Assembly: GCA_963824935.1 (NCBI GenBank)
Contig: CAWGRF010000030.1
Location: forward strand, 309,738 to 373,737
DNA: 64,000 bases
Direction of reading: 5' to 3'
Origin: JACCZX01 sp963824935
Lineage (GTDB): Bacteria > Pseudomonadota > Gammaproteobacteria > Burkholderiales > Burkholderiaceae_F
In this document: in pieces, positions 45,104 through 54,641 of the stretch
Numbering within the stretch: position 1 is the first letter of the stretch
Layout of the letters: each line of letters begins with the position of its first letter
Position numbers and translations under genes: made by a program
The notes under the pieces: generated by a model
What the model was told of the DNA's origin: nothing
The model's input: only the letters and a program-made list of their open reading frames with translations
The model's database searches: none

Positions 45104-46579
45104 ATGATTCGCAAGTTTGCTGCTGCGTTGTTTGCCTTGGCGTTGGGCGCCTTGGCGATAACCGCGCTGCCCCCATTTTCGTCCAGCGTGTCGGCCCAAC
45201 CGAATGTTGGATCGGGACCGACGCAGGTCTTGCCCGATTTCGCAGACCTCGCCGATCGCGCCGGGCCAGCCGTAGTCGGGATTCGCACTATCGCTCGCGT
45301 CGGCGGCGCACAGGGTGCGTTGCCATTTCCGGATATCGACGAAAACGATCCGATGTTCGAGTTTTTCAGGCGATTTTTCCCGAATCCGCCACAGCAGCCA
45401 CAGCCCCGGCAGGGCCCGCAGCAACCCGCCCCCCGGCGCGACGTTCCGCGCGGCCTGGGTTCGGGCTTCATACTGTCGTCTGACGGCTACGTGATGACCA
45501 ACGCGCATGTGGTGCGTGGCGCCGACGAAATCACGGTCACGACGTCCGACCGGCGCGAGTTCAAGGGCAAGGTCATCGGCGCGGATACTCGCACCGATGT
45601 GGCGCTGGTGAAAATCGAAGCGACCGGCCTGCCAACGGTGAAAATCGGCGATCCGAACAAGCTGCGCGTCGGCGAATGGGTGATCGCAATCGGATCGCCC
45701 TTCGGGCTTGAGAACACGGTAACAGCCGGGATCGTCAGCGCGAAGTCGCGCGATACCGGCGATTTCCTGCCGTTCATTCAAACCGACGTGGCGGTCAATC
45801 CGGGTAACTCCGGCGGCCCGCTGATCAATATGCGCGGCGAAGTGATCGGCATCAATTCGCAGATCTTTACCACGTCAGGCGCGTACAACGGTATTTCGTT
45901 TGCGATTCCGATCGACGAGGCGAATAACGTACAACAGCAGTTGCGCACGGCCGGGCGCGTGATTCGTGGCCGCATCGGTGTCGGCATCGAAGCCGTATCG
46001 CGCGAGGTGGCCACTGCGATCGGTCTGAACAAGCCGCAAGGCGCGCTGGTGACGTCAGTCGACAAGGACGGGCCCGCGCAAAAAGGAGGAGTCGAGGCGG
46101 GTGACGTGATCCTGCGGTTCGACGGCAAACCGATCGAGCGCGCGAGCGACTTGCCGCGGATTGTTGGCGGCACCAAGCCCGGTTCGAACGCGAATATGAC
46201 CGTTTATCGTCGAGGCAACGAACGTCAGCTGCAAGTTACCGTGACGGAGTTGCCGGCCGAGCGCGTGACCACCGCGCGCGGTCCGGAGAGCCCGAAGCCC
46301 GCCGCAGCTGCCAACGTGCTGGGTCTGGCGGTTTCCGATGTCCCGCCTGAGAAGCAAAAGGAACTCGGACTGCGTGGCGGTGTGCAGGTCGACTCGGTGG
46401 AGGGATTGGCGGCTGCTGCTGGTCTGCGCGCCGGTGACCTGATCCTTCAGCTGAACAACGTCGACGTGCAGAACACACGGCAATTCAGCGACACCGTTGC
46501 CAAACTTGATCCGAAACGCGACGTTGCGGTGCTTGTGCGGCGCGGGGAAGCAAGCCGCTTCCTGATCGTTCGCCGATAG
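45104..46579 (+). CDS. mucD: Do family periplasmic serine endoprotease (MucD/DegP)
   Basis: A 491-residue secreted protease-chaperone. After a signal peptide (FALALGALAITALPPF) comes the trypsin-like domain with His in YVMTNAHVVRGA, Asp in TRTDVALVKIE and Ser in NPGNSGGPLINM, then two PDZ domains (GVEAGDVILRFDGKPI and AGLRAGDLILQLNN). It closes the sigma-E operon, a known betaproteobacterial and pseudomonad order. A candidate terminator follows at 46621. Confidence 0.95.
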   Translation: MIRKFAAALFALALGALAITALPPFSSSVSAQPNVGSGPTQVLPDFADLADRAGPAVVGIRTIARVGGAQGALPFPDIDENDPMFEFFRRFFPNPPQQPQPRQGPQQPAPRRDVPRGLGSGFILSSDGYVMTNAHVVRGADEITVTTSDRREFKGKVIGADTRTDVALVKIEATGLPTVKIGDPNKLRVGEWVIAIGSPFGLENTVTAGIVSAKSRDTGDFLPFIQTDVAVNPGNSGGPLINMRGEVIGINSQIFTTSGAYNGISFAIPIDEANNVQQQLRTAGRVIRGRIGVGIEAVSREVATAIGLNKPQGALVTSVDKDGPAQKGGVEAGDVILRFDGKPIERASDLPRIVGGTKPGSNANMTVYRRGNERQLQVTVTELPAERVTTARGPESPKPAAAANVLGLAVSDVPPEKQKELGLRGGVQVDSVEGLAAAAGLRAGDLILQLNNVDVQNTRQFSDTVAKLDPKRDVAVLVRRGEASRFLIVRR

Positions 46580-46620
46580 CACTTTCGGCAGCGCGGTAAA
46601 ATCCGCGCCCAACACCGACG

Positions 46621-46654
46621 AGGGGGTGTCTTAACGGTCACCCCCTCTTTCTTT
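46621..46654 (+). terminator. Candidate terminator hairpin between mucD and lepA
   Basis: AGGGGGTG (46621-46628) can pair with CACCCCCT (46639-46646) across a ten-base loop, followed by CTTTCTTT, a pyrimidine-rich tail. It sits about 40 bases after the mucD stop and 38 before lepA, a sensible place to end the rpoE operon. The tail is not a pure T run, so it may also act as a leader structure for lepA. Confidence 0.5.
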
Positions 46655-46674
46655 CGGTCACCCCCGCTTTCTTT
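46635..46674 (+). repeat. 20-bp tandem duplication in the mucD-lepA gap
   Basis: Two adjacent 20-base units begin at 46635 and 46655 and differ at one position (T versus G after the C run). Each contains the C-rich arm able to pair with AGGGGGTG upstream, so two alternative hairpins are possible. Confidence 0.8.
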
Positions 46675-46691
46675 GCCGTTCTACCGGACTG

Positions 46692-48485
46692 ATGCAGCAC
46701 ATTCGTAACTTTTCGATCATCGCCCATATCGATCACGGCAAGTCGACCCTGGCCGATCGCCTGATTCAGCGCTGCGGGGGCTTGAGCGATCGCGAGATGG
46801 GAGCGCAGGTCCTCGATTCGATGGATCTTGAGCGCGAACGCGGCATCACGATCAAGGCGCAGACCGCCGCGCTCGAGTACACCGCGGTCGATGGCGCCAA
46901 GTACAACCTGAATCTGATCGATACCCCCGGCCACGTGGATTTTTCGTACGAAGTGAGCAGATCGCTATCGGCCTGCGAAGGCGCGCTGCTGGTGGTCGAT
47001 GCATCGCAAGGCGTCGAGGCGCAGACCGTGGCCAATTGCTACACAGCGCTCGAGCTTGGAGTCGAAGTGCTGCCGGTGCTGAACAAGACGGACTTGCCGT
47101 CGGCCAATCCGGATCAGGCGGCCGCAGAGATCGAAGACGTGATTGGGATCGACGCGCACGACGCGATTCGCGCCAGCGCGAAGACCGGACAGGGGATCGA
47201 GGAAATTCTTGAGCGCATCATTGAGCGAGTGCCCGCCCCGAAGGGAGACGCGTCTGCGCCGCTGCAGGCGCTGATTGTCGATTCGTGGTTTGACAATTAC
47301 GTCGGCGTAGTCGTGCTCGTGCGCGTCGTCAATGGCGTGTTAAAGCCGCGCGACAAGGTTCTGCTGATGGCCAGTGGCGCCACGCATCTGGTCGAACAGG
47401 TGGGAGTGTTCACGCCGAAGGCGCGGGTGCGCGACGAGCTTTCCGCCGGTGCTGTGGGATTCGTGATCGCCGGCATCAAGGAACTGCGCGACGCGCACGT
47501 CGGCGACACGATTACGTCGGCTGCCAAGCCCGCCGCAGCGCCGCTGCCTGGATTCAAGGAGGCCAAGCCGCAGGTGTTCGCCGGGTTGTTTCCGGTGGAG
47601 GCCAACCAGTACGAAGCGCTGCGCGATGCGCTGACCAAGCTGCAGCTCAACGACTCGGCGCTGCATTTCGAACCCGAGGTTTCGCAAGCCTTGGGCTTCG
47701 GTTTTCGCGCCGGATTCTTGGGCTTGCTGCACATGGACATCGTGCAGGAGCGGCTCGAGCGCGAATACGATATGCAGCTGATTACCACCGCGCCATCGGT
47801 GGTCTATGAGGTAGTCCTGCGCGACGGCACCGTGCTGTCGATCGAAAATCCGTCGAAGCTACCCGACCCGGCGCGCATCGATGAGATTCGCGAGCCGATT
47901 GTCAGCGTAACGATCTTCGTGCCGCAGGAATACGTCGGCCCGGTGATCACGCTCGCCACCGGCAAGCGCGGCGTGCAGACCAACATGGCGTATCACGGCA
48001 GGCAGGTGCATCTGACCTACGATCTGCCGCTGGCCGAAATCGTGCTCGATTTCTTCGATCGATTGAAATCTGTATCGCGCGGTTACGCTTCGATGGACTA
48101 TGCGTTCAAGGAGTATCGGGCGGCCGATGTGGTCAAGGTCGATATGCTGATCAACGGCGACCGCGTCGACGCGCTGTCGGCGATCGTCCATCGCGCCAAT
48201 GCACCGTATCGCGGGCGCGAGATTGCCGCCAAGATGCGCCAGCTGATTCCGCGCCAGATGTACGACGTGGCGATCCAGGCGGCCATCGGTGCCAACATCA
48301 TCGCGCGCGAGAACGTCAAGGCCCTGCGCAAGAACGTGCTGGCCAAGTGCTACGGCGGTGACATCACGCGCAAAAAGAAGCTGCTTGAAAAACAAAAGGC
48401 GGGGAAAAAGCGAATGAAACAGGTAGGCACAGTTGAAATCCCGCAGGAAGCGTTTCTTGCGATTCTGCAGGTAGAAGACAAGTAG
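46692..48485 (+). CDS. lepA: Elongation factor 4 (LepA)
   Basis: A 597-residue translational GTPase acting on stalled or mis-translocated ribosomes. G1 AHIDHGKSTLADRL, the ERGITIKAQ switch, DTPGHVDFSYEVSRSL and NKTDLPSA are intact. The unique C-terminal domain ends NVLAKCYGGDITRKKKLLEK and FLAILQVEDK. lepB follows eight bases later, the usual lepA-lepB pair. Confidence 0.97.
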   Translation: MQHIRNFSIIAHIDHGKSTLADRLIQRCGGLSDREMGAQVLDSMDLERERGITIKAQTAALEYTAVDGAKYNLNLIDTPGHVDFSYEVSRSLSACEGALLVVDASQGVEAQTVANCYTALELGVEVLPVLNKTDLPSANPDQAAAEIEDVIGIDAHDAIRASAKTGQGIEEILERIIERVPAPKGDASAPLQALIVDSWFDNYVGVVVLVRVVNGVLKPRDKVLLMASGATHLVEQVGVFTPKARVRDELSAGAVGFVIAGIKELRDAHVGDTITSAAKPAAAPLPGFKEAKPQVFAGLFPVEANQYEALRDALTKLQLNDSALHFEPEVSQALGFGFRAGFLGLLHMDIVQERLEREYDMQLITTAPSVVYEVVLRDGTVLSIENPSKLPDPARIDEIREPIVSVTIFVPQEYVGPVITLATGKRGVQTNMAYHGRQVHLTYDLPLAEIVLDFFDRLKSVSRGYASMDYAFKEYRAADVVKVDMLINGDRVDALSAIVHRANAPYRGREIAAKMRQLIPRQMYDVAIQAAIGANIIARENVKALRKNVLAKCYGGDITRKKKLLEKQKAGKKRMKQVGTVEIPQEAFLAILQVEDK

Positions 48486-48492
48486 TGAGCAA

Positions 48493-49386
48493 ATGAACTT
48501 CGCGCTGATTCTCTTCATCCTGACCGTGTTCACCGGTGTGCTGTGGGTGGCCGACAAGGTGGCCTTTCGCCCGCAGCGACGCGCCAAGGCGGCGCGACTG
48601 CTGGCCGACTTTGACGCGCGCAACCGCGCTGCGCTGGATCGACGCGAGCCGATCGTCGAGCAGGAACGCAAGAGCCTGCAGGACGGCGCCGTGCGGCAGC
48701 CGGCGTGGCTCGAGTACACCGCGAGCTTCTTTCCAGTGATTCTTGCCGTGTTTCTGTTGCGGTCGTTTCTGTTCGAGCCGTTTCGGATTCCATCGGGTTC
48801 GATGGTGCCGACGCTCGAAATCGGCGATTTGATCTTGGTCAACAAGTACGAGTACGGAATCCGGCTGCCTGTCCTCAACAAGGAGGTCGTCCAACTCGGC
48901 AAGCCGCAGCGCGGCGATGTGATGGTGTTTCGCTATCCGCTGAACCCGACGCAGGACTACATCAAGCGTGTGATCGGGCTGCCGGGCGATCGAATCGAGT
49001 ACGTGAACAAGCAGCTGACGATCAACGGCCAGCCGGTACCGATCGAGAAAACCGAGCCATACTACGACTCCGAGCGGGTCCGAACCTATCCACAGTTCAT
49101 TGAGCGGCTGGGTGACACGGCGCACCGCCTTATCGTCGACGAATCGGTATCGCCCGGGATGGGCCGGGAAGCGCCGGGTAACACCCACCCGGGTGCTTGC
49201 CAATACAGCGGGAGCGGGGTGGTCTGCACGGTCCCTCCGGGGCACTATTTCATGATGGGGGACAATCGGGACAACAGCGAGGACAGCCGATTTTGGGGAT
49301 TCGTACCAGACGAAAACATTGTCGGTCGAGCCTTTTTCATCTGGATGAATTTTGGCAATATGGGTCGTATTGGTAGCTTCCGGTAG
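48493..49386 (+). CDS. lepB: Signal peptidase I
   Basis: A 297-residue inner-membrane protease that removes signal peptides. One hydrophobic segment lies at the N-terminus (FALILFILTVFTGVLWVAD) and another near residue 80 (FFPVILAVFLLRSFLF). The catalytic Ser is in FRIPSGSMVPTLEIGD and the Lys in DYIKRVIGLPGD. MMGDNRDNSEDSR completes the family boxes. It is in operon with lepA and the DUF4845 gene. Confidence 0.96.
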   Translation: MNFALILFILTVFTGVLWVADKVAFRPQRRAKAARLLADFDARNRAALDRREPIVEQERKSLQDGAVRQPAWLEYTASFFPVILAVFLLRSFLFEPFRIPSGSMVPTLEIGDLILVNKYEYGIRLPVLNKEVVQLGKPQRGDVMVFRYPLNPTQDYIKRVIGLPGDRIEYVNKQLTINGQPVPIEKTEPYYDSERVRTYPQFIERLGDTAHRLIVDESVSPGMGREAPGNTHPGACQYSGSGVVCTVPPGHYFMMGDNRDNSEDSRFWGFVPDENIVGRAFFIWMNFGNMGRIGSFR

Positions 49387-49409
49387 CCGGTAACGGCAAA
49401 ACATTGAAA

Positions 49410-49841
49410 ATGCTGAGAAAAATGGTGAGTGGGACAGGGGTGACGACAGGGGCAACCGCGAGGATGACGGCAGTGGCGCAGCGCCAGCGGGGACTGAGTT
49501 TGGTCGGGCTGATTCTGGTGGGCCTTATCGTCGTCGGTCTGGTAGCGCTGGGTTTCAGGGTCGTGCCGGCGGTCGTGGAGTACATCGCCATCGAGCGTGC
49601 GGTGCAAAAGATCAAGAGCGAAGGCACTACGGTGCGGGAGATCCAGGCGGCGTTCGACCGCCATGCAACGATCGACGACATCACGTCGATCAGTAGCCGC
49701 GACCTCGACATCACCAAGGAGGGTGACCGCATCGTGATCAGCTACGCGTATGCGAAAAAGGTTCCGATCACGGACAACGTGTCGCTTGTGATTGATTTTT
49801 CGGGTACGACGCGCGATCGGCAGCGCAAGAACATACCGTAG
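49410..49841 (+). CDS. DUF4845 domain protein
   Basis: A 143-residue protein with one N-terminal membrane segment (SLVGLILVGLIVVGLVALGF) and a short extracytoplasmic domain ending SYAYAKKVPITDNVSLVIDF, quoted in part as KKVPITDNVSLV. The family is regularly found between lepB and rnc in beta- and gammaproteobacteria, and its function is unknown. The start resembles a prepilin-like leader (QRQRGLSLVGLILVG), which may be structural coincidence. I prefer ATG 49410 over TTG 49404. Confidence 0.82.
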   Translation: MLRKMVSGTGVTTGATARMTAVAQRQRGLSLVGLILVGLIVVGLVALGFRVVPAVVEYIAIERAVQKIKSEGTTVREIQAAFDRHATIDDITSISSRDLDITKEGDRIVISYAYAKKVPITDNVSLVIDFSGTTRDRQRKNIP

Positions 49842-49863
49842 CTGGGCATGCTTGGGACAGCGG

Positions 49864-50649
49864 ATGGAACTGACGGCGCTTGAAGAGCGCCTTGGCTATA
49901 CCTTCGTCCAGCGCACGCTGATCGAACAGGCCGTTACGCACCGCAGCCATGGCGCCGTTCATAACGAACGGCTCGAGTTCCTGGGCGACGCGGTTCTGAA
50001 CTGCGCGGTTGCCCAGCTGCTGTACGCCAAGTACGCGCGGCTCAATGAAGGCGATTTGTCGCGGCTGCGGGCGAATCTGGTCAAGCAGTCGTCGCTCGCC
50101 GACATCGCCGAACGGCTGGTGCTGTCGGATTTCATGCGGCTGGGCGAGGGTGAAATGAAGAGCGGCGGCTTTCGCAGGCCGTCGATTCTGGCCGACACGA
50201 TGGAAGCGATTTTCGGCGCTATTTTTGTCGATCAGGGCTTTGATGCTGCTCGCTCAGTGATCGGGAAACTCTTCGAGCCGGTGTTAAAGACAGTCGATCC
50301 GAAAACGCTCGGCAAGGACAGCAAAACCTTGCTGCAGGAGTACCTGCAGGGCAAGCGGATTGCGCTGCCGGTTTACACCGTGGTCGAGACGCGCGGCGCT
50401 GCGCACAACCAGGAATTCGAAGTCGAGTGCTCGATTCCAAAGCTCGAGATCAACGTGCGCGGCAGTGGACGCAGCCGGCGCGCAGCCGAACAATCGGCCG
50501 CGAAGCAGGCGTTCGAAGCGGCACAGCATGCGATCGCTCAAATGGGACGCCGCTCGCGCAAGAAGGCGGCGGCACCGGTGCAGGACGCTAACGCCAAGCC
50601 CGAGACTGATACCAAGACGCCGGTGGACGACGCCGCACAGACCGCCTAG
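49864..50649 (+). CDS. rnc: Ribonuclease III
   Basis: A 261-residue double-strand-specific endoribonuclease for rRNA processing. The catalytic signature NERLEFLGDAVLNCAVAQLL is present, with ADTMEAIFGAIFVDQGFD, then a dsRNA-binding domain (DSKTLLQEYLQGKRIALPVY to AAEQSAAKQAFEAAQ). An alanine/lysine-rich tail of about 35 residues follows. ATG 49864 matches the family; a longer frame from 49792 overlaps the DUF4845 gene. era follows by 24 bases. Confidence 0.95.
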   Translation: MELTALEERLGYTFVQRTLIEQAVTHRSHGAVHNERLEFLGDAVLNCAVAQLLYAKYARLNEGDLSRLRANLVKQSSLADIAERLVLSDFMRLGEGEMKSGGFRRPSILADTMEAIFGAIFVDQGFDAARSVIGKLFEPVLKTVDPKTLGKDSKTLLQEYLQGKRIALPVYTVVETRGAAHNQEFEVECSIPKLEINVRGSGRSRRAAEQSAAKQAFEAAQHAIAQMGRRSRKKAAAPVQDANAKPETDTKTPVDDAAQTA

Positions 50650-50673
50650 TCCGGTGGAAAGGTTCGACTGAGC

Positions 50674-51588
50674 ATGCAGCAGGCCGAGATTTCGCCGGTC
50701 GCGGTCGCGCGCGCGGTCGGTATGGTGGCCGTGATTGGACGGCCGAATGTCGGCAAGTCCACGTTGGTCAATGCGCTGGTCGGCGAGCGGGTCAGTATTA
50801 CGTCGCGCAAGCCGCAGACGACGCGCGATCGCGTGCTCGGCGTGCGAACGGATGACGACGCGCAATACATCTTCGTCGATACACCGGGATTTCAGCGGCG
50901 GCATCGCACCGCGCTTAACCGCCGGATGAACGACACCGTGACGCGCGCTCTGAACGATGTCGATGCGATCGTGCTGGTGATCGAAGCTGCGGGCTGGACC
51001 GCGGGCGACGAGCAGGTGCTGGAACTGCTGTCGCCGCAATCTGCCAACGCCATCCTGGCGATTAACAAGTCCGACCTGCTGGCCGAGCGCGAACAGTTGC
51101 TGCCGTTGATGGCGGACTCGATGCGGCGGTATCCGTTTCGCGCGATCGTGCCCATCAGCGCTGAAAAATCGCGCCAGCTGGATGATCTGCTGAAGGAAAT
51201 CCGCGCGCTGCTACCCGAGGGGATGCCCTTGTTCGATGCGGAGCAATACACCGATCGCAGCGCACGCTTCATGGCGGCCGAATCGGTGCGTGAGAAGGCC
51301 TATCGATTGCTCGGCGACGAACTTCCGTATGGCATCGCAGTCACGATCGATCGCTGGGATGAAACGGGTGCGACGACGCATATCGCGGCAGGGTTGGTCG
51401 TCGAACGCGACGCACATAAACCGATCGTGATCGGCAAGGATGGTGCGAAATTGCGCGAAATCTCGCGGCTCGCACGCGCCGATATCGAACAGATGCTTGG
51501 CAGACCGGTCTTTCTCGAGGTGTGGGTTCGGGTCAAGCGCGGCTGGAGCGATGACGAGCGCGCACTGAAGAGTCTCGGCTATGGCTGA
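50674..51588 (+). CDS. era: GTPase Era
   Basis: A 304-residue GTPase for 16S rRNA maturation and 30S assembly. G1 IGRPNVGKSTLVNALVG, switch KPQTTRDRVLGV, G3 DTPGFQRRHR and G4 AINKSDLLAERE are intact. The C-terminal KH domain includes VIGKDGAKLREISRLAR. Its stop overlaps the recO ATG by eight bases. The rnc-era-recO order is the classic operon. Confidence 0.97.
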   Translation: MQQAEISPVAVARAVGMVAVIGRPNVGKSTLVNALVGERVSITSRKPQTTRDRVLGVRTDDDAQYIFVDTPGFQRRHRTALNRRMNDTVTRALNDVDAIVLVIEAAGWTAGDEQVLELLSPQSANAILAINKSDLLAEREQLLPLMADSMRRYPFRAIVPISAEKSRQLDDLLKEIRALLPEGMPLFDAEQYTDRSARFMAAESVREKAYRLLGDELPYGIAVTIDRWDETGATTHIAAGLVVERDAHKPIVIGKDGAKLREISRLARADIEQMLGRPVFLEVWVRVKRGWSDDERALKSLGYG

Positions 51589-52414
51589 GAGCGCCGAATC
51601 GGCTACCGTGGCACCGGCGCCATCGTTCGGGTCCGAAGCAAACGCAGCAGCGAGCAAACCCACAATCCGGCGCCGCGTGAGCGACTCGCGGGTCGATCAC
51701 CAGCCTGGTTTCGTACTGCACTCGTATCCTTGGCGCGAAACCAGCTTGATCGTGGAGTCTTTTACGCGTGAGTTCGGCAGAGTCGCCGTCGTCGCGCGCG
51801 GCGCAAAGCGGCCGACGTCACAGTTTCGCGGATTGCTTTCACCGTTTAACCCGATCGCGTTGTCGTGGAGCGGCCGCAACGAGATCAAGACGCTGGTGCG
51901 AGCGGAATGGCTGGGTGGCATGCAGCCGCTGCGCGGTGACTCCTTGCTGGCCGCGTTCTACGCGAACGAATTGCTAGTGCGATTGCTCGCGCGCGGCGAT
52001 GCGCATCCGCAGACGTTCGGCAGTTATGTCGAGCTGTTGCAGTCGCTGGCGCGTGACGCGAGACAGGATGCATCGCTGCGCACTTTTGAGCTCGACTTGT
52101 TGCAGGACATCGGCTACGCAATGCCGCTCGATCGCTGCACCGAGGGCAATCCGATCGATGCCTCGGCGCAGTACGTGTTTTCGGAAGGTCAGGGGGCGCG
52201 CAGAATCGACGCAAACGTGGCACGCGAGAGCGACGTTGGCATCGCAAACAGCGCGGTTAGCGGGCGAACGTTGCTCGCGATGGCAGCGCGCGACTTCGAA
52301 CACCCGCAAGTCACATCCGAGAGCAAAGCGCTGCTGCGGCAAGTGATTCGCTTTCACCTGGAGGGCAAGCCGTTGAACACGCGGCGCATCCTGCAGGACT
52401 TAAAGCAGTTATGA
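51581..52414 (+). CDS. recO: DNA repair protein RecO
   Basis: A 277-residue recombination mediator that helps load RecA with RecF and RecR. The OB-fold start is QPGFVLHSYPWRETSLIVES, followed by VARGAKRPTSQFRGLLSPF and a helical C-terminal part. The first 35 residues (Ser/Ala/Glu-rich) are an extension not seen in most RecO proteins; an alternative GTG at 51678 would remove it. pdxJ starts ten bases after the stop. Confidence 0.93.
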   Translation: MAESAESATVAPAPSFGSEANAAASKPTIRRRVSDSRVDHQPGFVLHSYPWRETSLIVESFTREFGRVAVVARGAKRPTSQFRGLLSPFNPIALSWSGRNEIKTLVRAEWLGGMQPLRGDSLLAAFYANELLVRLLARGDAHPQTFGSYVELLQSLARDARQDASLRTFELDLLQDIGYAMPLDRCTEGNPIDASAQYVFSEGQGARRIDANVARESDVGIANSAVSGRTLLAMAARDFEHPQVTSESKALLRQVIRFHLEGKPLNTRRILQDLKQL

Positions 52415-52424
52415 CGGCAACGTT

Positions 52425-53180
52425 ATGACGGCGCTGAGCGTCAACCTGAACAAGGTGGCACTGATACGCAATACGCGCACCAACGGCATCCCGAGCGTTG
52501 CGCGTGCCGCGCGGATCGCACTTGAGGCCGGGGCTGACGGCATCACTGTGCACCCACGGCCCGACGGGCGCCACGTGCGTGCGGCCGACGTGGCAGAGCT
52601 TGCCGCGCTGTTACGCGAATGGCCCACTGCCGAGTTCAATGTCGAAGGCAATCCGTTTCACGGGCTAATGGATTACGTCGCGCAGGTGCGCCCGCATCAG
52701 TGCACATTCGTACCGGATGAAACCGGTGCATTCACGTCCGATCACGGATGGGATCTGCCGGCGCAAGTGAGTGCATTGCATCCGGTGATCGAGCAGGCTA
52801 GGTCACTCGGCGTGCGCGTCAGCCTGTTCATGGATCCGGTGCCCGAAGCAATGCAGCACGCCGCTGCCGCAGGTGCGGATCGGGTGGAGCTGTATACGGA
52901 GCCGTACGCGATGGCGTTCGGCACGCCAGCGCAAGCCGAAGTGCTCGCGCGCTACGCAACTGCCTCGGAAGCAGCGCTGCGCGTCGGGCTTGCTGTCAAT
53001 GCCGGCCACGACCTGAATCGCGAGAATCTCGCCGCGTTTCTGCGCGCGGTGCCAGGAGTGTCCGAAGTGTCGATCGGACACGCGCTGATCGCAGACGCCA
53101 TCGAGTTTGGGCTCGGGCCCACCGTGCGGATGTATCAGGCAGAAATCCGCAAGGCCGAGGTTGCATTTCACGGCCGATGA
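52425..53180 (+). CDS. pdxJ: Pyridoxine 5'-phosphate synthase
   Basis: A 251-residue TIM-barrel enzyme closing the pyridoxine ring from 1-deoxyxylulose 5-phosphate and 3-amino-2-oxopropyl phosphate. Motifs are SVNLNKVALIRNTR, GADGITVHPRPDGRHV, DRVELYTEPYA and VSIGHALIADAIEFGL. Its stop overlaps the acpS ATG (ATGA). The recO-pdxJ-acpS order is standard. Confidence 0.96.
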   Translation: MTALSVNLNKVALIRNTRTNGIPSVARAARIALEAGADGITVHPRPDGRHVRAADVAELAALLREWPTAEFNVEGNPFHGLMDYVAQVRPHQCTFVPDETGAFTSDHGWDLPAQVSALHPVIEQARSLGVRVSLFMDPVPEAMQHAAAAGADRVELYTEPYAMAFGTPAQAEVLARYATASEAALRVGLAVNAGHDLNRENLAAFLRAVPGVSEVSIGHALIADAIEFGLGPTVRMYQAEIRKAEVAFHGR

Positions 53181-53572
53181 TTTTCGGCATCGGCGTGGAT
53201 GTCATCGAGATCGAGCGCATTGCCGCGAGCTATGCGCGCTTTGGCGAGCGTTTCGCGCAGCGCGTGCTTGGTGCGCGCGAACTCGAACGCTATCGCGACC
53301 GGCGCGCACGCTCGGCTGCGCGGGGGCTGGCATTCCTGGCAACGCGTTTTGCCGCGAAGGAAGCGATCGCAAAGGCGCTCGGGCTTGGCATGCGCTCGCC
53401 GATGAAGTGGCATGCGGCGGAGATCCTGAACGACCAGACCGGACGCCCGCTACCGCTGGTGCACGACGAGCTCGAGCGGTTCGTCGCGCGCAATCGTCTG
53501 CGGCTGCACGTGTCGCTTTCCGATGAGCGCTCGCTGGCAATCGCGTATGCGATCGCAGAAACGGAGGAATGA
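53177..53572 (+). CDS. acpS: Holo-ACP synthase
   Basis: A 131-residue phosphopantetheinyl transferase that activates AcpP. The magnesium-binding Asp is in IFGIGVDVIEIERI and the second motif is ATRFAAKEAIAKALGLGM. LHVSLSDERSLAIAYAIAE closes the domain. It overlaps pdxJ by four bases and nagZ begins two bases after the stop. Confidence 0.95.
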   Translation: MIFGIGVDVIEIERIAASYARFGERFAQRVLGARELERYRDRRARSAARGLAFLATRFAAKEAIAKALGLGMRSPMKWHAAEILNDQTGRPLPLVHDELERFVARNRLRLHVSLSDERSLAIAYAIAETEE

Positions 53573-53573
53573 C

Positions 53574-54632
53574 GTGCTCGGACCGGTAGGGGTCGGAGTG
53601 CAGGGGCGCTCGCTCGAGGCAGCCGACCGTGAGCGGCTGGCGCATCCGCTGGCTGGCCTCGTGATCCTGTTCAGCTCGAACTACGAGTCTCCCGAACAGC
53701 TGGCGCGTTTGTGCGCCGACATTCACGCGCTACGCGACCCGCCGCTGCTGATTGCGGTCGATCACGAAGGCGGGCGCGTGCAGCGATTTCGCGATGGCTT
53801 TACGCGCCTACCGCCGATGCGCCGCTTGGGTGAGCTGTGGGACCGCGACGTTCTGCTCGCATGTCGGGTCGCTGCTTCGCTTGGATATGTAATGGCGGCA
53901 GAGCTGCGGGCACACGGCGTTGACATGACCTTCGCACCGGTACTCGATATCGATCATGGACGAAGCGCCGTGATCGGTGACCGTGCGCTGCATACCGATC
54001 CGAGGGTGGTCAGCATGCTGGCTGCGCACTTGACGCACGGTTTGCTGCTGGCGGGAATGGCCAACTGCGGCAAGCACTTTCCAGGGCACGGTTGGGCCGA
54101 TGCCGACTCGCACTTCGCGCTGCCGGTCGACGCTCGTCCGCGCGACGAAATATTGAACAACGATGCTGCCCCGTATCGCTGGCTCAGCCAGATGCTGGCC
54201 GGCGTAATGCCGGCGCATGTTGCCTACCCCCAAGCGGATAAGAACCCAGCCGGCTTTTCGCCGCATTGGATCAACGAGATTCTGCGTAAGCAGCTCGGCT
54301 TTACCGGCGCAGTTTTCAGTGATGACTTGCTGATGGAAGGCGCTACTGCGGCCGGCACCGTCGTAGATCGCGCCGCTGCCGCCTTTAACGCCGGCTGCGA
54401 TCTCGCCCTCGTATGTAACGACACGGCGGCGATGGATCAGGTATTGGATACGGTCAGGTGGAAGCGCAGCGCCACTTTCGATGCGCGGCTCGCTCGATTG
54501 CGCCCGCGGGGTGCTGCGTCATCGATGGCTGAGCTACGCGATAGCGACATGTATCGCAACGCGCTGAACGACGTGCTCGAGCTTACTGAAACGCAGTTGG
54601 GGTTGTCATCTTCTGCTGTTCGCCGCCGATAG
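53574..54632 (+). CDS. nagZ: Beta-N-acetylhexosaminidase NagZ
   Basis: A 352-residue family 3 glycosidase that removes GlcNAc from recycled muropeptides in the cytoplasm. It has PLLIAVDHEGGRVQRFRDGF, NCGKHFPGHGWADADSH with the general acid/base His, and the nucleophile Asp in FTGAVFSDDLLMEGA. The GTG start at 53574 is supported by GGAGG at 53563-53567 six bases upstream. It is convergent with efp. Confidence 0.95.
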   Translation: MLGPVGVGVQGRSLEAADRERLAHPLAGLVILFSSNYESPEQLARLCADIHALRDPPLLIAVDHEGGRVQRFRDGFTRLPPMRRLGELWDRDVLLACRVAASLGYVMAAELRAHGVDMTFAPVLDIDHGRSAVIGDRALHTDPRVVSMLAAHLTHGLLLAGMANCGKHFPGHGWADADSHFALPVDARPRDEILNNDAAPYRWLSQMLAGVMPAHVAYPQADKNPAGFSPHWINEILRKQLGFTGAVFSDDLLMEGATAAGTVVDRAAAAFNAGCDLALVCNDTAAMDQVLDTVRWKRSATFDARLARLRPRGAASSMAELRDSDMYRNALNDVLELTETQLGLSSSAVRRR

Positions 54633-54641
54633 CCCTTCACA

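Noticed and set aside
48364..49455. Long minus-strand frames opposite lepA and lepB
   Set aside because: Low-complexity histidine/arginine-rich translations antisense to essential genes; no family features.
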